64,000 nucleotides of DNA, from assembly GCA_021209875.1 (NCBI GenBank), contig JAGYVD010000002.1:1488001-1552000 (forward strand), in the 5' to 3' direction. Position numbers and translations under genes: made by a program. This DNA is from Rosellinia necatrix (taxonomy: Eukaryota > Ascomycota > Sordariomycetes > Xylariales > Xylariaceae). This document shows, one piece after another, positions 45,511 through 58,209 of this stretch (the stretch's first letter is position 1; each line of letters starts with the position of its first letter). Under the pieces are notes generated by a model. That model was not told the DNA's origin. It did no database searches and saw only the letters and a list, made by a program, of their open reading frames with translations.

Positions 45511-47531
45511 CTACAGCAACCCCAACCTCTCAGCTTCGGACTTCACGATCTCGGGGATCTCGTCCTCGAGAGACGGGTGCTCCGCCTTCCAGCCGAGGAA
45601 TTTGGCCAGCCTCAGCCCCTTGCACCTGGCGTTCAGGCCCCAACTGAGGGCCTCGAAGCCCGCCGTCTCGAGCGCCTCCTCCCTGCTCATCTGGTGCTCC
45701 TCGAGGGGCTCCTCCTCCTCCTCCCCCTCCTGCCCCGCTTGCCAGGCCTTCAGCAGGCCCATCGCCCGTGCCTCGGCCGCCATCGCCCGCGCGAGCGGCC
45801 CCCACGTGTGCTCCCCGGTCACCGTCAGGTGGTAGCCCCGCGCGCCCCAGAGCTCCGGGGACGCGTTGCCCGCCAGGGCCGCCTCGACGAGGAGGACGTA
45901 GGCCTGCGTCAGGTCTTGGATGTGGACTGTTGCGCGAGACGAAGTATCAAAGGCCGGGATTAGCCATAAAATTGCTCCCCCCCTACCCCTCCCCTTTCCA
46001 CTAATTGTGACGTGACGGCAAATAAGAGAAGAGAAGAGAAGAGAAGAGACGTACCGTTGCCCATCCTGGCCAAACCGGTTCCGATGATGGGCACGTAGCC
46101 TTTCGTCAAGATGACCTTGGCCATCTCGTAGCACTGCCGACTACGGCCGGAGACCGGGCCGCGACCGTTTCCTGCCCATCACGCACGCACAAATTTTATC
46201 ATCAACACGGGGAATTCTCTGTTGAGCGGCTTGTAACCGACCAAACCTAACCTAGCGAGCTAGAGAGGGGAAAAAAAACAAAAAAAAAACCAAAAATCAG
46301 CATAAACATACCATAAATGGTAGGTGGACAAACGATGGCGGTCCTCACGGCGCCCCCGTGCGCGGCCAGCACGACCTTGTCGACGTGGCGGTGGAAGGCC
46401 TCGTCGGGCAGGCGGGTCAGGGCGTCGACGCCCCCGAGGTCGTCGAAGACCCGGTCCGACGGCTCGCCCAGCCGCCCCGCCGCCGTGTCGAAGTGCGTCA
46501 GGATCCCGTTCCCGCCCGTGTGCAGCCAGTACCCGGGCCGGCCCGTCGGGGTGTGTCCGGCCGCCAGCCCGGCCGCGATGGCCCGCGCCGCGCCCTCGTG
46601 GTCTGATGCGTCGGCGGCGTCTATTGCCGTTTTTTTTTTGGGTTTCGCCCAGAGTGTCAGTCAGGGTGTTTCTCTTCTTCTTTCTTCCATATAACTTGAC
46701 AAAAAAAAAAAAAGCCCCTTCTCAACGCGGCAAGGCGTCTATTAAAGTTATCCGTTAAGGTTCTCGGACCCTACCCCTTCATGCACAAGATATGCCTCCG
46801 CATACATGGTGGACCTCTGCACCTCCCACTACCACACGAGAGATGCAAAACGAGGTTTAAACCCAACACCCGCCCCTCTCAGAAAAAAAAAAAAAAAAAG
46901 AATTAGACTCAAGTAAAAGCATTGACCAAAACATAACTTTGTTTCCCCTATGCGAATCCCACTAAACTAAAATACATAACTCACGGAGTGGAGAGAGAGA
47001 AAGAGAGAGAGAGAGACCAAACAACCCAGCGCAGAATAACAACGAGAGGGCAAGAAAAAAAAAAGGGGGGGGAGGTGGGGGGCAGAGAGCGACTCACGTA
47101 ATACCAGGTCGGCCCGGGCGGCCTCGCGGCTCAACAGCGCGGCGTCGTCGAGGGAGCCGACGACGACACGGACGTCCGGGTAGGCGGCGTGGACCCTGGC
47201 GGCGCCGTCCTCGGACCGCGCGAGTGCCGCGTACTCGAGCTCCGGGTGCTTGCGCGTGAGCGCGTACAGCGCGTCGCCGGCGATGTACCCCGTGACGCCG
47301 GTCCTAGTTTTTGCATCGCGTCCCGGGCCCCCCCGCGTTAGATGAAATTCTATCACCAACTAGTGGCTTTTTGTCTGAGCTTGCTTCAAGTGGGCGGCGT
47401 CGGCAACCTGGGGAAATGAATACATGTGGGACGGAGGAGGAGGGGTGAGTGAGGGGGGAGGGAGCGGGGGGATGCTCAAGTCTACGATAGGGGTAAGAGA
47501 GGAATACAAACAGGAAGATCTTGAAAACCAT
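45511..47531 (-). CDS. NAD(P)-binding epimerase/NmrA-like protein (atypical SDR)
   Basis: Five exons: 47531..47512, 47303..47098, 46620..46312, 46171..46055 and 45926..45511. All junctions are GT-AG and in frame, giving 355 residues. The N-terminus MVFKIFLTGVTGYIAGDAL is a Rossmann beta1 with the glycine motif of extended/atypical SDRs. Then come LVLHAADASDHEGAARAI, GGNGILTHFD, AIVCPPTIYGNGRGPVSGRS (the epimerase 'PPTIYG' strand), IIGTGLARMGNVHIQDL and a C-terminal substrate part with an acidic run. No classic YxxxK is visible, so it may act as an oxidoreductase with an altered site or as a redox sensor. Exon 1 has just 20 nt, and intron 2 is 477 bp with A, G and GA runs. A gaaga microsatellite lies in intron 4 (46025-46049). 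Confidence 0.85.
46025..46049. repeat. AGAGA pentanucleotide tract in intron
   Basis: About five copies of gagaa lie within intron 4 of the epimerase-like gene, close to the donor site. Confidence 0.75.
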
Positions 47532-48674
47532 CCCAAAGCTGTGAATTTCCTACCCTGTTGAGGTATGAAAAGGTGTTTACCGGATGCTACGGGATCACAA
47601 CTATAGCAGCTCGTAATCACCTCCCAGTAACTAGCTACCTAGGTAGGTACTTAAGTAAGTAATTAGGTCAGGTAGGCAGGTGATGACTACCTAGGCATAC
47701 CTAGGTACGTACCTAGGTAGTTAACATTTAGGTGGGGAAGGGGGGAGGAATGGGATGGGTGGATTAAATTTCGTGAAGCCCGCAAACTGTCAAAGTAAAT
47801 CCATGTGGGCTCTGGAATTTCGGTTTGCCGATGCTTCGTCATAGAATCTCTTTGTTATTATGTCCATTGATGCCTTTTATCACGTTGTCTATCTAGACGT
47901 TGCTGCATGAGTCGGTCCTATGAGTTGCACCATCTCTAGAACGCTTTCATGTCTAACCATAAAATGCTGGCATGGATAGCACCTGTTGTTTGGCCTCATG
48001 CCATTTGACTTGGGAAATGCAAACGCTTCCAACACCACGCGTATATGAAGTATTGTTTCCCATCTCCGGTCCTTCGCTGACCAAACTGAAATGCCCTAAG
48101 AGGAAAAGAACACGGGAAACGGGGAAAGTGGTCAAAAGCAGAGAAAAAAAAAGCAAAACCGGAAAAGGAACAATCGAGAGTGTGGCCCATGCCGTATATC
48201 CCTGCGAAGAGCCTATCCGTTTTCCGTATGTAGTCCGTTCTACACCAAATAAATGCCGCCGTCACACGGAAGAAAGCGCCGACCCCTTACCCAGCCATAA
48301 GCCATGAGCGTATTTTTCAAATATTAATAGGGAGGGAAAAGAGACTATTCTTCGCGATACCTCCAACCTGTGCCGGAACGTTATGAACCCATTACGTATG
48401 TGAGCAACACAGATAAATGTCTGTGAGAGTATTTCCGATCCTGCGCCATGTGCAATTTCCGATGTTGTTGTTGTTGTTTATAACCAGCCTCTAATCCGCT
48501 ATAATGCATGGTGATCAGGAATAGGAAGGATTTTGGAGTATTGCACGCGATTTGAATGCAAATTATTGGTGTACAAGAATGGGCCGAGTGATGCTCTCGT
48601 GCAGAAGCACTCGGATATGGATATGTATGTGCGAACCGAATATGAGGGAGGAACAAACAAGGAAACGACCCACG
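47532..48674. other. Spacer between epimerase-like gene and PUF gene
   Basis: Contains a dense CTACCTAGGTAGGTAC cluster (47630-47730) in the likely promoter of the epimerase-like gene, AT-balanced DNA and the 3' region of the minus-strand PUF gene. No gene was found. Confidence 0.55.
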
Positions 48675-51613
48675 CTAGTTGTCTTGGACATGTACGGGGG
48701 ATAACGAAGTCTTGCGGGGCAGAGGCATTTGGTCCGTCTTCGGTTCTTCGCCGGCCTCATCCGCGGTGCTGATACTCGTGCTAGGCGGGCTAGTACTCTG
48801 TGGACTATTCTGTTCCGTAGTGAGAGACGGAGTGGGTACGGCTGAGTTCACTCCCACAGCCAAGTTGGGTGTTGAAGGAGCGGTCCCGGTAGTAGCAGCG
48901 CCCCCACCAAGGTTATTCGTCGACGCCTGAGGGATGGCAATAGCTTCAGTTACGACAGCAAGTCGCTCGACCGCCGCGTTCTGACGGCCGACGCATCGGC
49001 CCCTCAACCTAGGGATGAGGGCCCGAATCTCTATCACGAACTTGATTTGTTCTTCACCTTCCAAACGACCAATCAACTTTTCTAAAAGAGAGTTAGTCAC
49101 ACGCGCTCAAACAACGTACTGAAAGCAGGAAGTAACCCACGGATGACATAGTTGCCATATTGATCCGTCATCAAGAGTTCGAGTGGATCCTCCCCATCCA
49201 CAGTCTGAGTACCAAGTTTGGTACGGAGGGCTCTTCTCTCATCCGCTGTTCCGTGCTGAATACACTTCTCTACGACATTAGAGGCATATTTGTGCTTCGA
49301 TAGAACTAGCAGCCTATCGATGACGTGCTGGATCATTATTGAACGGTCTTTCGGCTCGCCATTGCTTATTATATGCTGGATGACATAATTGCCATATTGA
49401 TCGGTCATAAGTCTCGTGGCGCAGTTATGAATATCGATCATCAACGTCTTCTTTTCGACATGCGTACCGTATTCTAGCATGCGTTGAATAACGCGACAAG
49501 CATAGCTATGCATGGCGATCTGGTCAATCTGGCCGTTGAAAGCCTTCATAACGAACGGGACGCAGAGGGGCGGAAACATAGCGATGACCTTCTGGACGAC
49601 GTGGTTGCCGTGAGGATCCTTGGCGACCTGTAGTATATTTGATCTCAACTCTTCGACAATATCCTGTTGCTGTTCGACTAGAACATGCTCAAGAGCCTGA
49701 AAGATGGAGTCAGCTTTCTAATGCATGTTTGAAGACTGATATAGAATACGGACCTTTTGCACCACCCGACACGAATACATTTGGATCGAGAGATCGCAGA
49801 CCTTGCCTTTCATTTGCGCAGCAAGGAGTTTCTTCTGAACTTGATTACCATGCTCGAAGAATTTCTGAATGACGTAGTTGCCGAAAACATCCTTCATCAA
49901 TTGGATTGCATTAGACTCGATCTCTCTGAAGACATGTTCTTTTTCTTCGCTATTAGCAACTACGAGTTTGTCCTGAATAAAACGGGATCCGTGTTGGTCT
50001 CCGCTGAACTCGACGATGTGGCCGTAAATATCCTGGGTTCCAGAATTAGTAGCTGAAAAATGGATTCTGTACATTAACACTGACCTTCAACTCGTAGCGC
50101 TTGTTCGACTTGTTAAGACTGCGGAATTCTTCTAGGAGTTGGCTTCGGGCGCTTTGGGACAGATCTTTAACCCCACTCGGTCGGAATACAGAACTAACCC
50201 CCATATAGTTCGCCTGGGCGCCATATCCGGTTGGTGGTATCTGGGTGCGAAAGGACAGATTTTGCACGTATGCATCATATGACGCCGAAAATTCGGGAAT
50301 TGGTGGAGTGATAAATGGCGGATAGATCCCAGGTGGTTGATGGAGATATTGGGAGCTGTGCTGTTGCCTATCCAAATCCTGTGACATATTCTGATTTCGT
50401 TGCGCCGGTCGGTGCCAAGGATCAGTCCGTGGGTTGAGACCTCCTGAGAAAGTTCTTGGGCTGTGGAAGCTGGATTGATAGGAGTTCCCAGCCGGGGAAC
50501 TCCTCTCCACCGAGCCTCTCTTGGCACTAGGATACGCCGCATGCGGGGGCTCGGCCCAAGCATCATGATGAGCTCCATGACCCAAGTTCCTTGTGCCGTT
50601 GCTTATCTCTTGTTGCCAAGGTTGAGAACTAGGACTGGGCTGGATAGATTGGCTGGCTGAACTACCGTATCCGTTGCTCATATATCCGTTAAGAGGCTCG
50701 GTGGTATCCAAGATGGCCCGGTGGAAGGTTTCGCCCATGTCGACAGGTAGATTATCGTTGGATAAAGGAACATTTTGGCCACGGGAAGGTTCTGGCGCCA
50801 TGGGAATGGATGCACTAGAGATTGAGAGGCGTTGATGTTGCGATTGAGCATGTGCCCCTGTGGGATAGGAATAGGGTGCCAGCTCTCCAAAGGAGCTCGT
50901 GAGTGTCGAAGTGTTGGTCTCAGGCTGCCGGCCAGAGAAGCCTCCGTGCCGAGTGGGGGCAACGACGGCGCTGGGGTCTGCTGAGTTGCGCCTATTTAAT
51001 CCAAGGGTATCTGGACCAAATGGGGAGCTGCCTGGAGCACCGTACATTGCTGAGCCTCTCCTTTCCTCACCGGCGGGTCCTCCGACGACTGAACCATATC
51101 GTAATGTAGTAGTGGGGCTCTCTACCGGCCCAGGAGGCGTGTTTCTGTTTTGGAGACTAGATGGACCGTGACTAATAGACTGACGCAAAAGCAAGCCAGG
51201 GTTGCTGGTCCTATCGTAATAGCCAAATTGAAAATTCTTTGCGTGTATTGGGGACACGGTGTTGGGACTTGTATTCGCTGGATTCCACACTCCTCTGTGA
51301 GGCCACGGCCCGGGCCCAGATTCAGGCTCAGGAAATGTGTTGAACTGGGTAGGTCCGGAGCCGGTAGTTGGCGAAGAGTCACCGCAATCTATCATACATT
51401 AGCCAGGATTCGGCGCCACGAACTCGTATATTATATGCCTATACCTGTGGTTGAGTCCATCTTATCGCGGCGCGAGCCGGCCGGCCGGCCAACGCTCATC
51501 CAAATGTTCTGATTTAAAGTCCAGTCTGAGCCTCCAAACGAGCTTAGGTCCTGGGGTTTCTTATTGGTTTTGTTGCTTTCGCTATTGCCGTTGTTGCTGC
51601 TATGGGGCGCCAT
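48675..51613 (-). CDS. PUF3: Pumilio-family RNA-binding protein, PUF3 type
   Basis: Sequence-specific 3'-UTR binder that recruits decay factors; yeast Puf3 controls mRNAs of mitochondrial proteins. Exons are 51613..51445, 51388..50085, 50032..49754, 49696..49141 and 49081..48675. Introns are 52-59 bp, giving 904 residues. The first 490 residues are Ser/Pro/Gln-rich and disordered. The PUM domain starts at about 480 ([11 protein letters not shown]) and runs to about 830. Eight repeats show base-contacting cores in order: [56 protein letters not shown]. The last intron must use the donor GTGGGT, because only this gives YVIQKLIG; the nearby GTACGT would leave a non-family insertion. A Ser/Thr/Pro-rich tail follows. 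Assignment to the PUF3 rather than another PUF branch rests on the complete eight-repeat code. Confidence 0.92.
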
Positions 51614-54600
51614 GGTCAGAGTGGGAAATCCGTTGGACCGGGTCTGATGCGGAAGACCTGAGTTAGCTCTCCTTACAAACAGCGATAACGTGGATCGGGT
51701 CAGGATTTGTCGGAAGAAAAGGGAAACCTTCAAAAGCCGTGCTAAAACCACAGCTCCCAGCGTAGAAAACAAGACAGGCCTAGCACTGCACTTCTTCTAA
51801 ACCACCGTAGTATGAGCGAATAAGAACTCACCTTTGTAGTCATAGTTCCCATTCAGTTAGTTTATATAGGTATTCCGGCCAAGCAGAATGTGTTTACTAT
51901 GTAGGAGCAAAGAGGTGTTGCTCGCGTGTCGTCTTAGGGTCGGTATGATATACGCCGGGATGCGCTTCGTAGCCACGTTGACGCCTAAGGACGCTTCCGG
52001 TCGAGTATGTGTAGGTCTATGGCAAATGTGCAGAACGATATTGTTCTATCTAGGGGTGCGAGCCGAAGAATTAGCCAGAGTGTTGTGTAATGTGTGGACG
52101 TTATGTGATAATTTTCAGGCAATACTTTGAGTGCTAAGCCTTCCAATGCAACGATGCCTGACAGACAACACGCGATTGGGAAGTCGCTGCTGCGAGAATA
52201 GCAGTGTCTTATTCCCAGTAGCCGACACAGGACGAGGCTCAGCTAGCTGCGTCTGCAGCGATGAAATGCCGTACTTACAGTTATTATTAATACAACCGGC
52301 ACTTGATCTCGAGAGTTGGCGGGCGGCCCGTATTGTTGAGAGATGCTGCCTCGCCGTCTTCCACCGGGGGGAGACTCGGCTATGTGGCCGCGAACGCGAG
52401 GGAGAGATGGGCAAGCGAACACGGGGTGGGCGACAAATCGGTTGGCAAGGACACGGCACAGGTCGGCGAATATGCGCGGCGGGGAGAGAGTAAGGTATAT
52501 AAACGTCTCCAGCTTCAATCGCAACAGCTGACCAGGAATGCCGCAAAAATCCTTCCCGGGCACAAATAAATAAACTGTCGCAAAATGGTAGAGTAGACAA
52601 CCGGTCTGGCAAATGTGACGAGAAATACGGGGAGAGAGGCTGAACCGTGAACGGACACTTCAAACAAACTGAGGTGGGTTCGATGGTGAACGGGTCCAGC
52701 CTGATTCTAGGAATAGAGTTGAATCTCAGCACACGCCAAAATAGGTACAGTTGGGAAAAAAAAAGGTGAATGGCCAGGGCGGCCAAGGGCAGGACTCCAA
52801 CACTCGAAGGCAATTCCCTCCCTGGTAAGACTAGTGCCTGGTCTTGGGGTCTTGGGCCACCTAGTTAGGCTTAAGGGGCGCCTGGGGGGGGGAGGGGGGG
52901 CTAGGGGTGGGTGGTGGATGATAGATGGCGGATGCTGGATGCTGGATGGTGGATAGAGATGGTGCAGGTAGATGGCAGATGGGGGGAGGAGGATGGCAGA
53001 GACGACCTGGTGAGGAGGACCCATGCGATTGCAGGGATGAACTCGACAGGCGGCATGTACCTAATCTAGGCATGGATTCTGTCTCTACTAGTCAAGGACG
53101 GTGTGGGTGGGTTTCCGACGGCGAGGCGATGATCCTGGGTGTTTGGGGGTTATGAGACAAATGGGGGGAAAGCGTCTTCGTACCTGTAGACACTGTTGCT
53201 AATGTATTCACTCTCTCGGCGCGCAGGATACGGCCAGAGGAGGAGTGGTGGTGGTAAGGTGGCAGGAACAATACAACGGTGAGCGTGGGCACTGGAGGAG
53301 GTACGAGTACCGGCAGCAAAGGCTGATGAATTGATGGGCGATGTTGTGATGCTGGGTGTGCTGCGGTGCCGCGATGCTGCGATGCTGCTGCGATGCTGTA
53401 TGTAATCAGCCAAGACCGCCTGACACCAGAGCAGATTCCGGGACTGATGCTTGGCTGCTGCTGCACCGACCGGGTTTATACTGTGCCTTTTTTGAGACAA
53501 GTGTGTGTCGAGTTCGGACCAGACTCGGTTCGTGGCTTGTTATATATACTAGGCAAAGTAAGGAACGGGTCGATATGGCACGAGAGGGGGAGAGATATTG
53601 AATGGGAAAAAAATTGAAAAATTGAAAAATAACCTTGGAAAGTCCTGAGGTGGTGTAGGATCAATCAAGCTAGGGGCCGGGGGGGTTTTGAGGGGGCAAG
53701 ACAGAACTGTACGATGGTTTACCTAGGCAGTCTAAAAGGCACCCAAGGTACCTGTGGTACTTGGGCTGATGCTTATAGGGCACCTGGCTGGAATGCGGAT
53801 CTAGAGGCCAAGCAAGTACTGAACCAGGTTGGCAACCTTAGCTTAGATAGTTCCAACGTTGCACACCGGACGAACTTAAGCCTCTGAGATCCCCCTTCAG
53901 CGTCTGTGAGCCACTGAAGACAGTCCTCGAAGCAGTGAATAGGCTGTGAGACCATGCAGGGTACTACCTAAACAGGTCTAGAACCCGGTTCTGGCGGCGG
54001 CGGACAGCCTGGGAACCTTGGTGCCACTGGTGCGTGGGCTAGACAGGTATGTAGTGTGTGTGGTGGTGGGGATGGGGATGGGGATGGAGGGGGGAGGGTT
54101 CCACCGTCTAGTGCATCGACGGCACCTCTGCGCATGTGTATGGGGCTCCCGCTTTTAGCGGCACCTCAGTTCGATACCTCTGGGTCCTGGAAGCGAAAAA
54201 CGGGAGACCTGTCGCGCTGTGTGGAATGCTGTCGTTACGCAATCAACCATACAATTTGCCGTGATACCGTGACAGCCTGCACGCATCTACCTCTGGCCGG
54301 GTACCGTTATACTCGGTGACGTATGCTGGGCCAGAGGCTATTGTGGTATGCAGCGTCTTGGTTGCCTGGCTACCCCGACAGCCGCCCCGTGTCCCCTGTC
54401 GTTTTCGAGGTTCTAGGGGGAGTCCTAGAGAGACCTGGCGAAATTATCTCGCCCCGTCTGTTTGCACCACCGCAAGAGCAGTCCCGGGACCGGGCACGCT
54501 AGAGAGATGACGGGAGAATGGGAGGTGCCCAGAGTTCTACCGAAATCGCTCTGGATCAGAGAGCGCTGTTCGTAGGTTCAACTACCTGACCTACCTGTAG

Positions 54601-57600
54601 GCACTGTTGAGAGATCGGCTCTCTCTCGGCCTTGAGCTTAATTCGCCTTGGTCGGCCAAGGTAGCCTGCCTGTACATTACCGTACAAACAGTGCAGGGGC
54701 TAACTGTATGCATACCACCCAGCCCAGGATAGTAATGCCGTCAATCATATAACCGCGCACGAGGGTATTTTTAGGGGGTTATGTGCGGGTGCCGGCTTGT
54801 CCAATGTACTTGGGACGGCGGCCTTCGACCAGCCAGACAGCGGCCTCGGGGGGTCGATCGGGAAAGGCAGTATGTCGTGCGTTATCTACCAGCGGTGTGG
54901 TATGTGCAAGTGATCGCTGCGCCTGGCGCTCGCCCGCTCGCTTGCTGGGAGCCGGTTGGTCGCAGTATGTTTCCAGACAAGCCTATATTTATCTTAAGCA
55001 AACATTTAGTGCAGTTAGTAAAAACGTGCGTACTGGGGCACAGCCCGGACAACCACCCACCTTGCATACAAGCCGGCCATAGGGTGGGTGGGATCAATGC
55101 TACAAAGGGGACGGCTTGCTGTAGCGGTGACGGGGCCAGAGGAAACTTTGGGTGCGACAATATACGAAAGATATGTAAACAATAATAGACAACAAATTTT
55201 ATACGAGGATAGTAGATGTCAATCGTCAAGCTCGGCTGCCCCAAACACGGTTCTTCGATGGTAGCGTCCCTCCTGGCTCAGAAATCCTACAGGTAGGCGA
55301 GGATAAAGGGGAGGAGGATAAGGGAGAGGGAGAAGAAGAAAAGAGAGCATGAATGCGAAATATTCATCATATTATCTATATAGTATGCCCCGGCCGAAGT
55401 CCAGCTGCCCGCCTGGCCTGTTGTGTGTATACACGCAATATAATGACCTCGTCGTACAGGGGGTTATATGTATGAACACATGTACAGGCAACAGACTGCA
55501 GATCCTTCATCTGTAGATCATCCGGGGCAGTTACCTTATCTCACCGAGCTCTGGTGTTGCTGCTTTATGGGCACCATCGTGCGATTTTCAAGGTCGCGCC
55601 TCTCCAACAGGCTTGCGTTTAACTCGGCGTCTTCCCTACCAATCTACAAGTACTAACGACAGTCAATAACGATAGTGGTTGCTGTTTTGGAATTGTTTCG
55701 GCCGTCGGTCCTGTATACAAGAGTCGAGTCACCCAACCGGAAGAGCCCGCAGCACAAAGGGAGGGAGAAGCGAGCAGCCAATGATACCTTTATGGGGGAC
55801 TCTAAAGTTTGCCAGGTGAGCCCTCCTGCGTCCAACACGCTTATAGGCAGCGCGGGATGGCGCAAGCTTTCAGCAATCCAGTGCAGTGCCTCTGACGCTG
55901 CCGTCCAGATCGCTGCAATGGGCCCAGTATAACCTGCTGCAATAATGGTGTGTAACAAAGGGAATTCGGTTTCATAGCTACCGTCTTCTATCCATCTTGC
56001 CTGCATTCCCAAGGACACCCCCTTCCCTCCTCCTTACCGTAAGTTGGGCTCACTTGAGCAGCCAACTTCGTCAGTCCACCATAAGTAGGACAAAGGCTTC
56101 CTGCCCAAGCTTCCCACCAACTTGATGCGAAGGTCTTGTCACGTATCGATGGTTACACAACATGGGATCGCGCACCAGTAGGGAAGCTGACCGTCCCCGG
56201 CCCCGTAAGGTATAATGATTCGCGTCGAAATGCCGAGACCCTATAGCCTCGAATCCTCTCTCGGTACCGGGCCGAAAAGTATAACATAAATTTGTAACTA
56301 CTGGGCAGAATAATTCACTGCGTGAAACAGATCGCTATGTTCCAGCGACCTTTGCAGATACGCCGATCGCTTGTCGACGGGGTTACGCTTTTTGGGGAGA
56401 TAGCGGCGCCCGTTATGCTAACAGGCTCGCAGGTGAGTAGGACAGATGAACAGATACATTCTGTCATTGTGATACGTGCATCAGGCCACCTTCCACGGCT
56501 TAATGCAGAACCCTGTGGCCAACCAGTAAGAAAGACGAAGACGCAGGCTCCAGGTATAATAACTCTCTGACCACGGGGGGACTTGGGACAATACCTTTCA
56601 GGTAGTCTACAATAGACAGAAGAGCATTATTGATCTTCGGCACAATGTTCGGCTTCATCAAAGCGCCATGTCTTGGGTCGAAAATTAGCGTTGGGTGCTG
56701 AGGCACGGATGGCTTTTGACCATATTAACAAGAGCTAGGTACGAAGTAGTGCGACATAGCAATGAGGGCGGCATATGGTAGGTATTTGCGTATTTGCGGG
56801 AACAAATGCCTGGAGCCAATAAAAAAAAGTGGTGTCTGTGGCTTTTGGTACGTCGATAGGCAATTGTGGCGCGCAGGTACTGAGCACTAAACTCGACTTC
56901 CTATGACAAACCTCCGGGGACCGGACGACCTACCTACTACGTAGATACCTAATATACTAAGTGGTAAGCACCTAATATAACTTAGATAAGAGCCTGCGTA
57001 CGTAGGTCCTACCTCTTATCCCCGGACACACACCACCTGCAATCTAACAATCAAGATTCCTGCTAAGCACGGAAAGGGAGCTTAACCCACTACCTAATCG
57101 CGCAAGCAGCGTACCTACCTACCTAGTCCCTTCCTACTCACCTACCCTACCCTACTTGAGTGCATATGTAGTGTACCATTAACCTTACCTACCTACGGAC
57201 TCAGAAAGAACTTGCAGGGAAACAGGGAGATTGGCGCATAGCACACTACCTTGTAGGCGATGGAGGCCGGACGATATTACTTCGCGGCATCCGACAAAAC
57301 GAGTATGCACCCGGTCAGCTCTAGACCTATCTGACCTGCCTGACCGTGGCAATATCTACCAGGTATTCTAATAGTGCTTGCTTTAAGGCTGGGATGTCTA
57401 GTGCAGAACATAGCAAAGTAATATCAGAGCAAAGACGCTTCCTCTCCTTTCAGGGTGTCCCCACTTGGCGTACTAGCGAATTATAATTGGATGGTGGAAA
57501 GCGTGTCCAAGTGGGTTAGACAGCCAATCAGCTAGCTGTGCCTGGCGTGCCCCGCCATACCACCCGGTTCATCCACATCTCACAGCCAATCAGGCGCAGG

Positions 57601-58209
57601 GGCTAAGAGGTCGTTAGTTGACAGCCAGTGACCACCTGCAGCTTTGTTCGGCCAGGGGCGCGTGGCCAGGGGAGGCCGGCGGCCAGCGCACCATCTCCAT
57701 TTCATTCCCTCTCTTCTCCTTTCTTATTTCTCTCTAAGGTCCTTCACGATCTTCATCGTCGCTGCAATACCGCCGTCGTTTGCGTCTTTCACTCCTTTTG
57801 GCTTCTCAGCCGTCCTCTCCCTACCAGCACCTCTACTCCCTTCCCCAGGGAGCCATTCATTCACTTGGTTTCAACTTCACTCTTTTGAGTTGATCCCGTC
57901 CGATCCTTTCTTTGGAATTACAGTTCAATATCTGGAGCTTGCTCCCTAGTGTAGGTTACGCCACCCCCCTCCTCCCCCCCCCATCCGTGTCTCACTCGCT
58001 ATGCCGTCCACGTACTCCGGCGTCCTGGGGAATCGGAACAAATAGTGTCATGTCGTGCATGATCATTTGACTCACGTGTATGGGCTACAAGGCGTTAACA
58101 AGTCGTCTGAATAGTGGTGTCAATTATATTGGACTTGAAGTCGAACGGACGAGCGTCTGGCCTAACGCACCCACCGAACTTGTTATATCACCAAACAACC
58201 ATACACATC
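51614..58209. other. 6.6-kb gene-poor block
   Basis: The left end is the PUF3 leader and promoter. 52.85-53.4 kb has G-rich and ATGGATGC/GCGATGCT minisatellite-like DNA. 53.7-56.7 kb shows frames up to about 135 codons (54781..55185, 55653..56018) without domains or splice consistency. 56.7-57.25 kb is a cluster of TACCTACCTAGG motifs. 57.5-57.95 kb contains two CCAAT boxes and a CT-rich tract, the likely promoter and leader of the membrane-protein gene at 58210. No coding gene is supported. Confidence 0.5.
57524..57590 (+). promoter_or_regulatory. Twin CCAAT boxes
   Basis: Two identical 10-mers AGCCAATCAG, with CCAAT at 57524-57528 and 57586-57590, are in the same orientation 62 bp apart. 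They are followed from 57695 by a CT-rich run that resembles fungal transcription start zones. They are about 620-690 bp before the ATG at 58210, so a long leader, perhaps with a spliced intron, is implied. HAP-complex binding is inferred from the motif. Confidence 0.5.

Noticed and set aside
52115..52813. 232-codon minus-strand frame upstream of PUF3
   Set aside because: No domain or family motif; codon use unlike the genes here; probably leader or promoter DNA.
55653..56018. 121-codon minus-strand frame
   Set aside because: Reasonable composition but no recognisable motif, no splice links and no conserved start context; not enough to call a gene.
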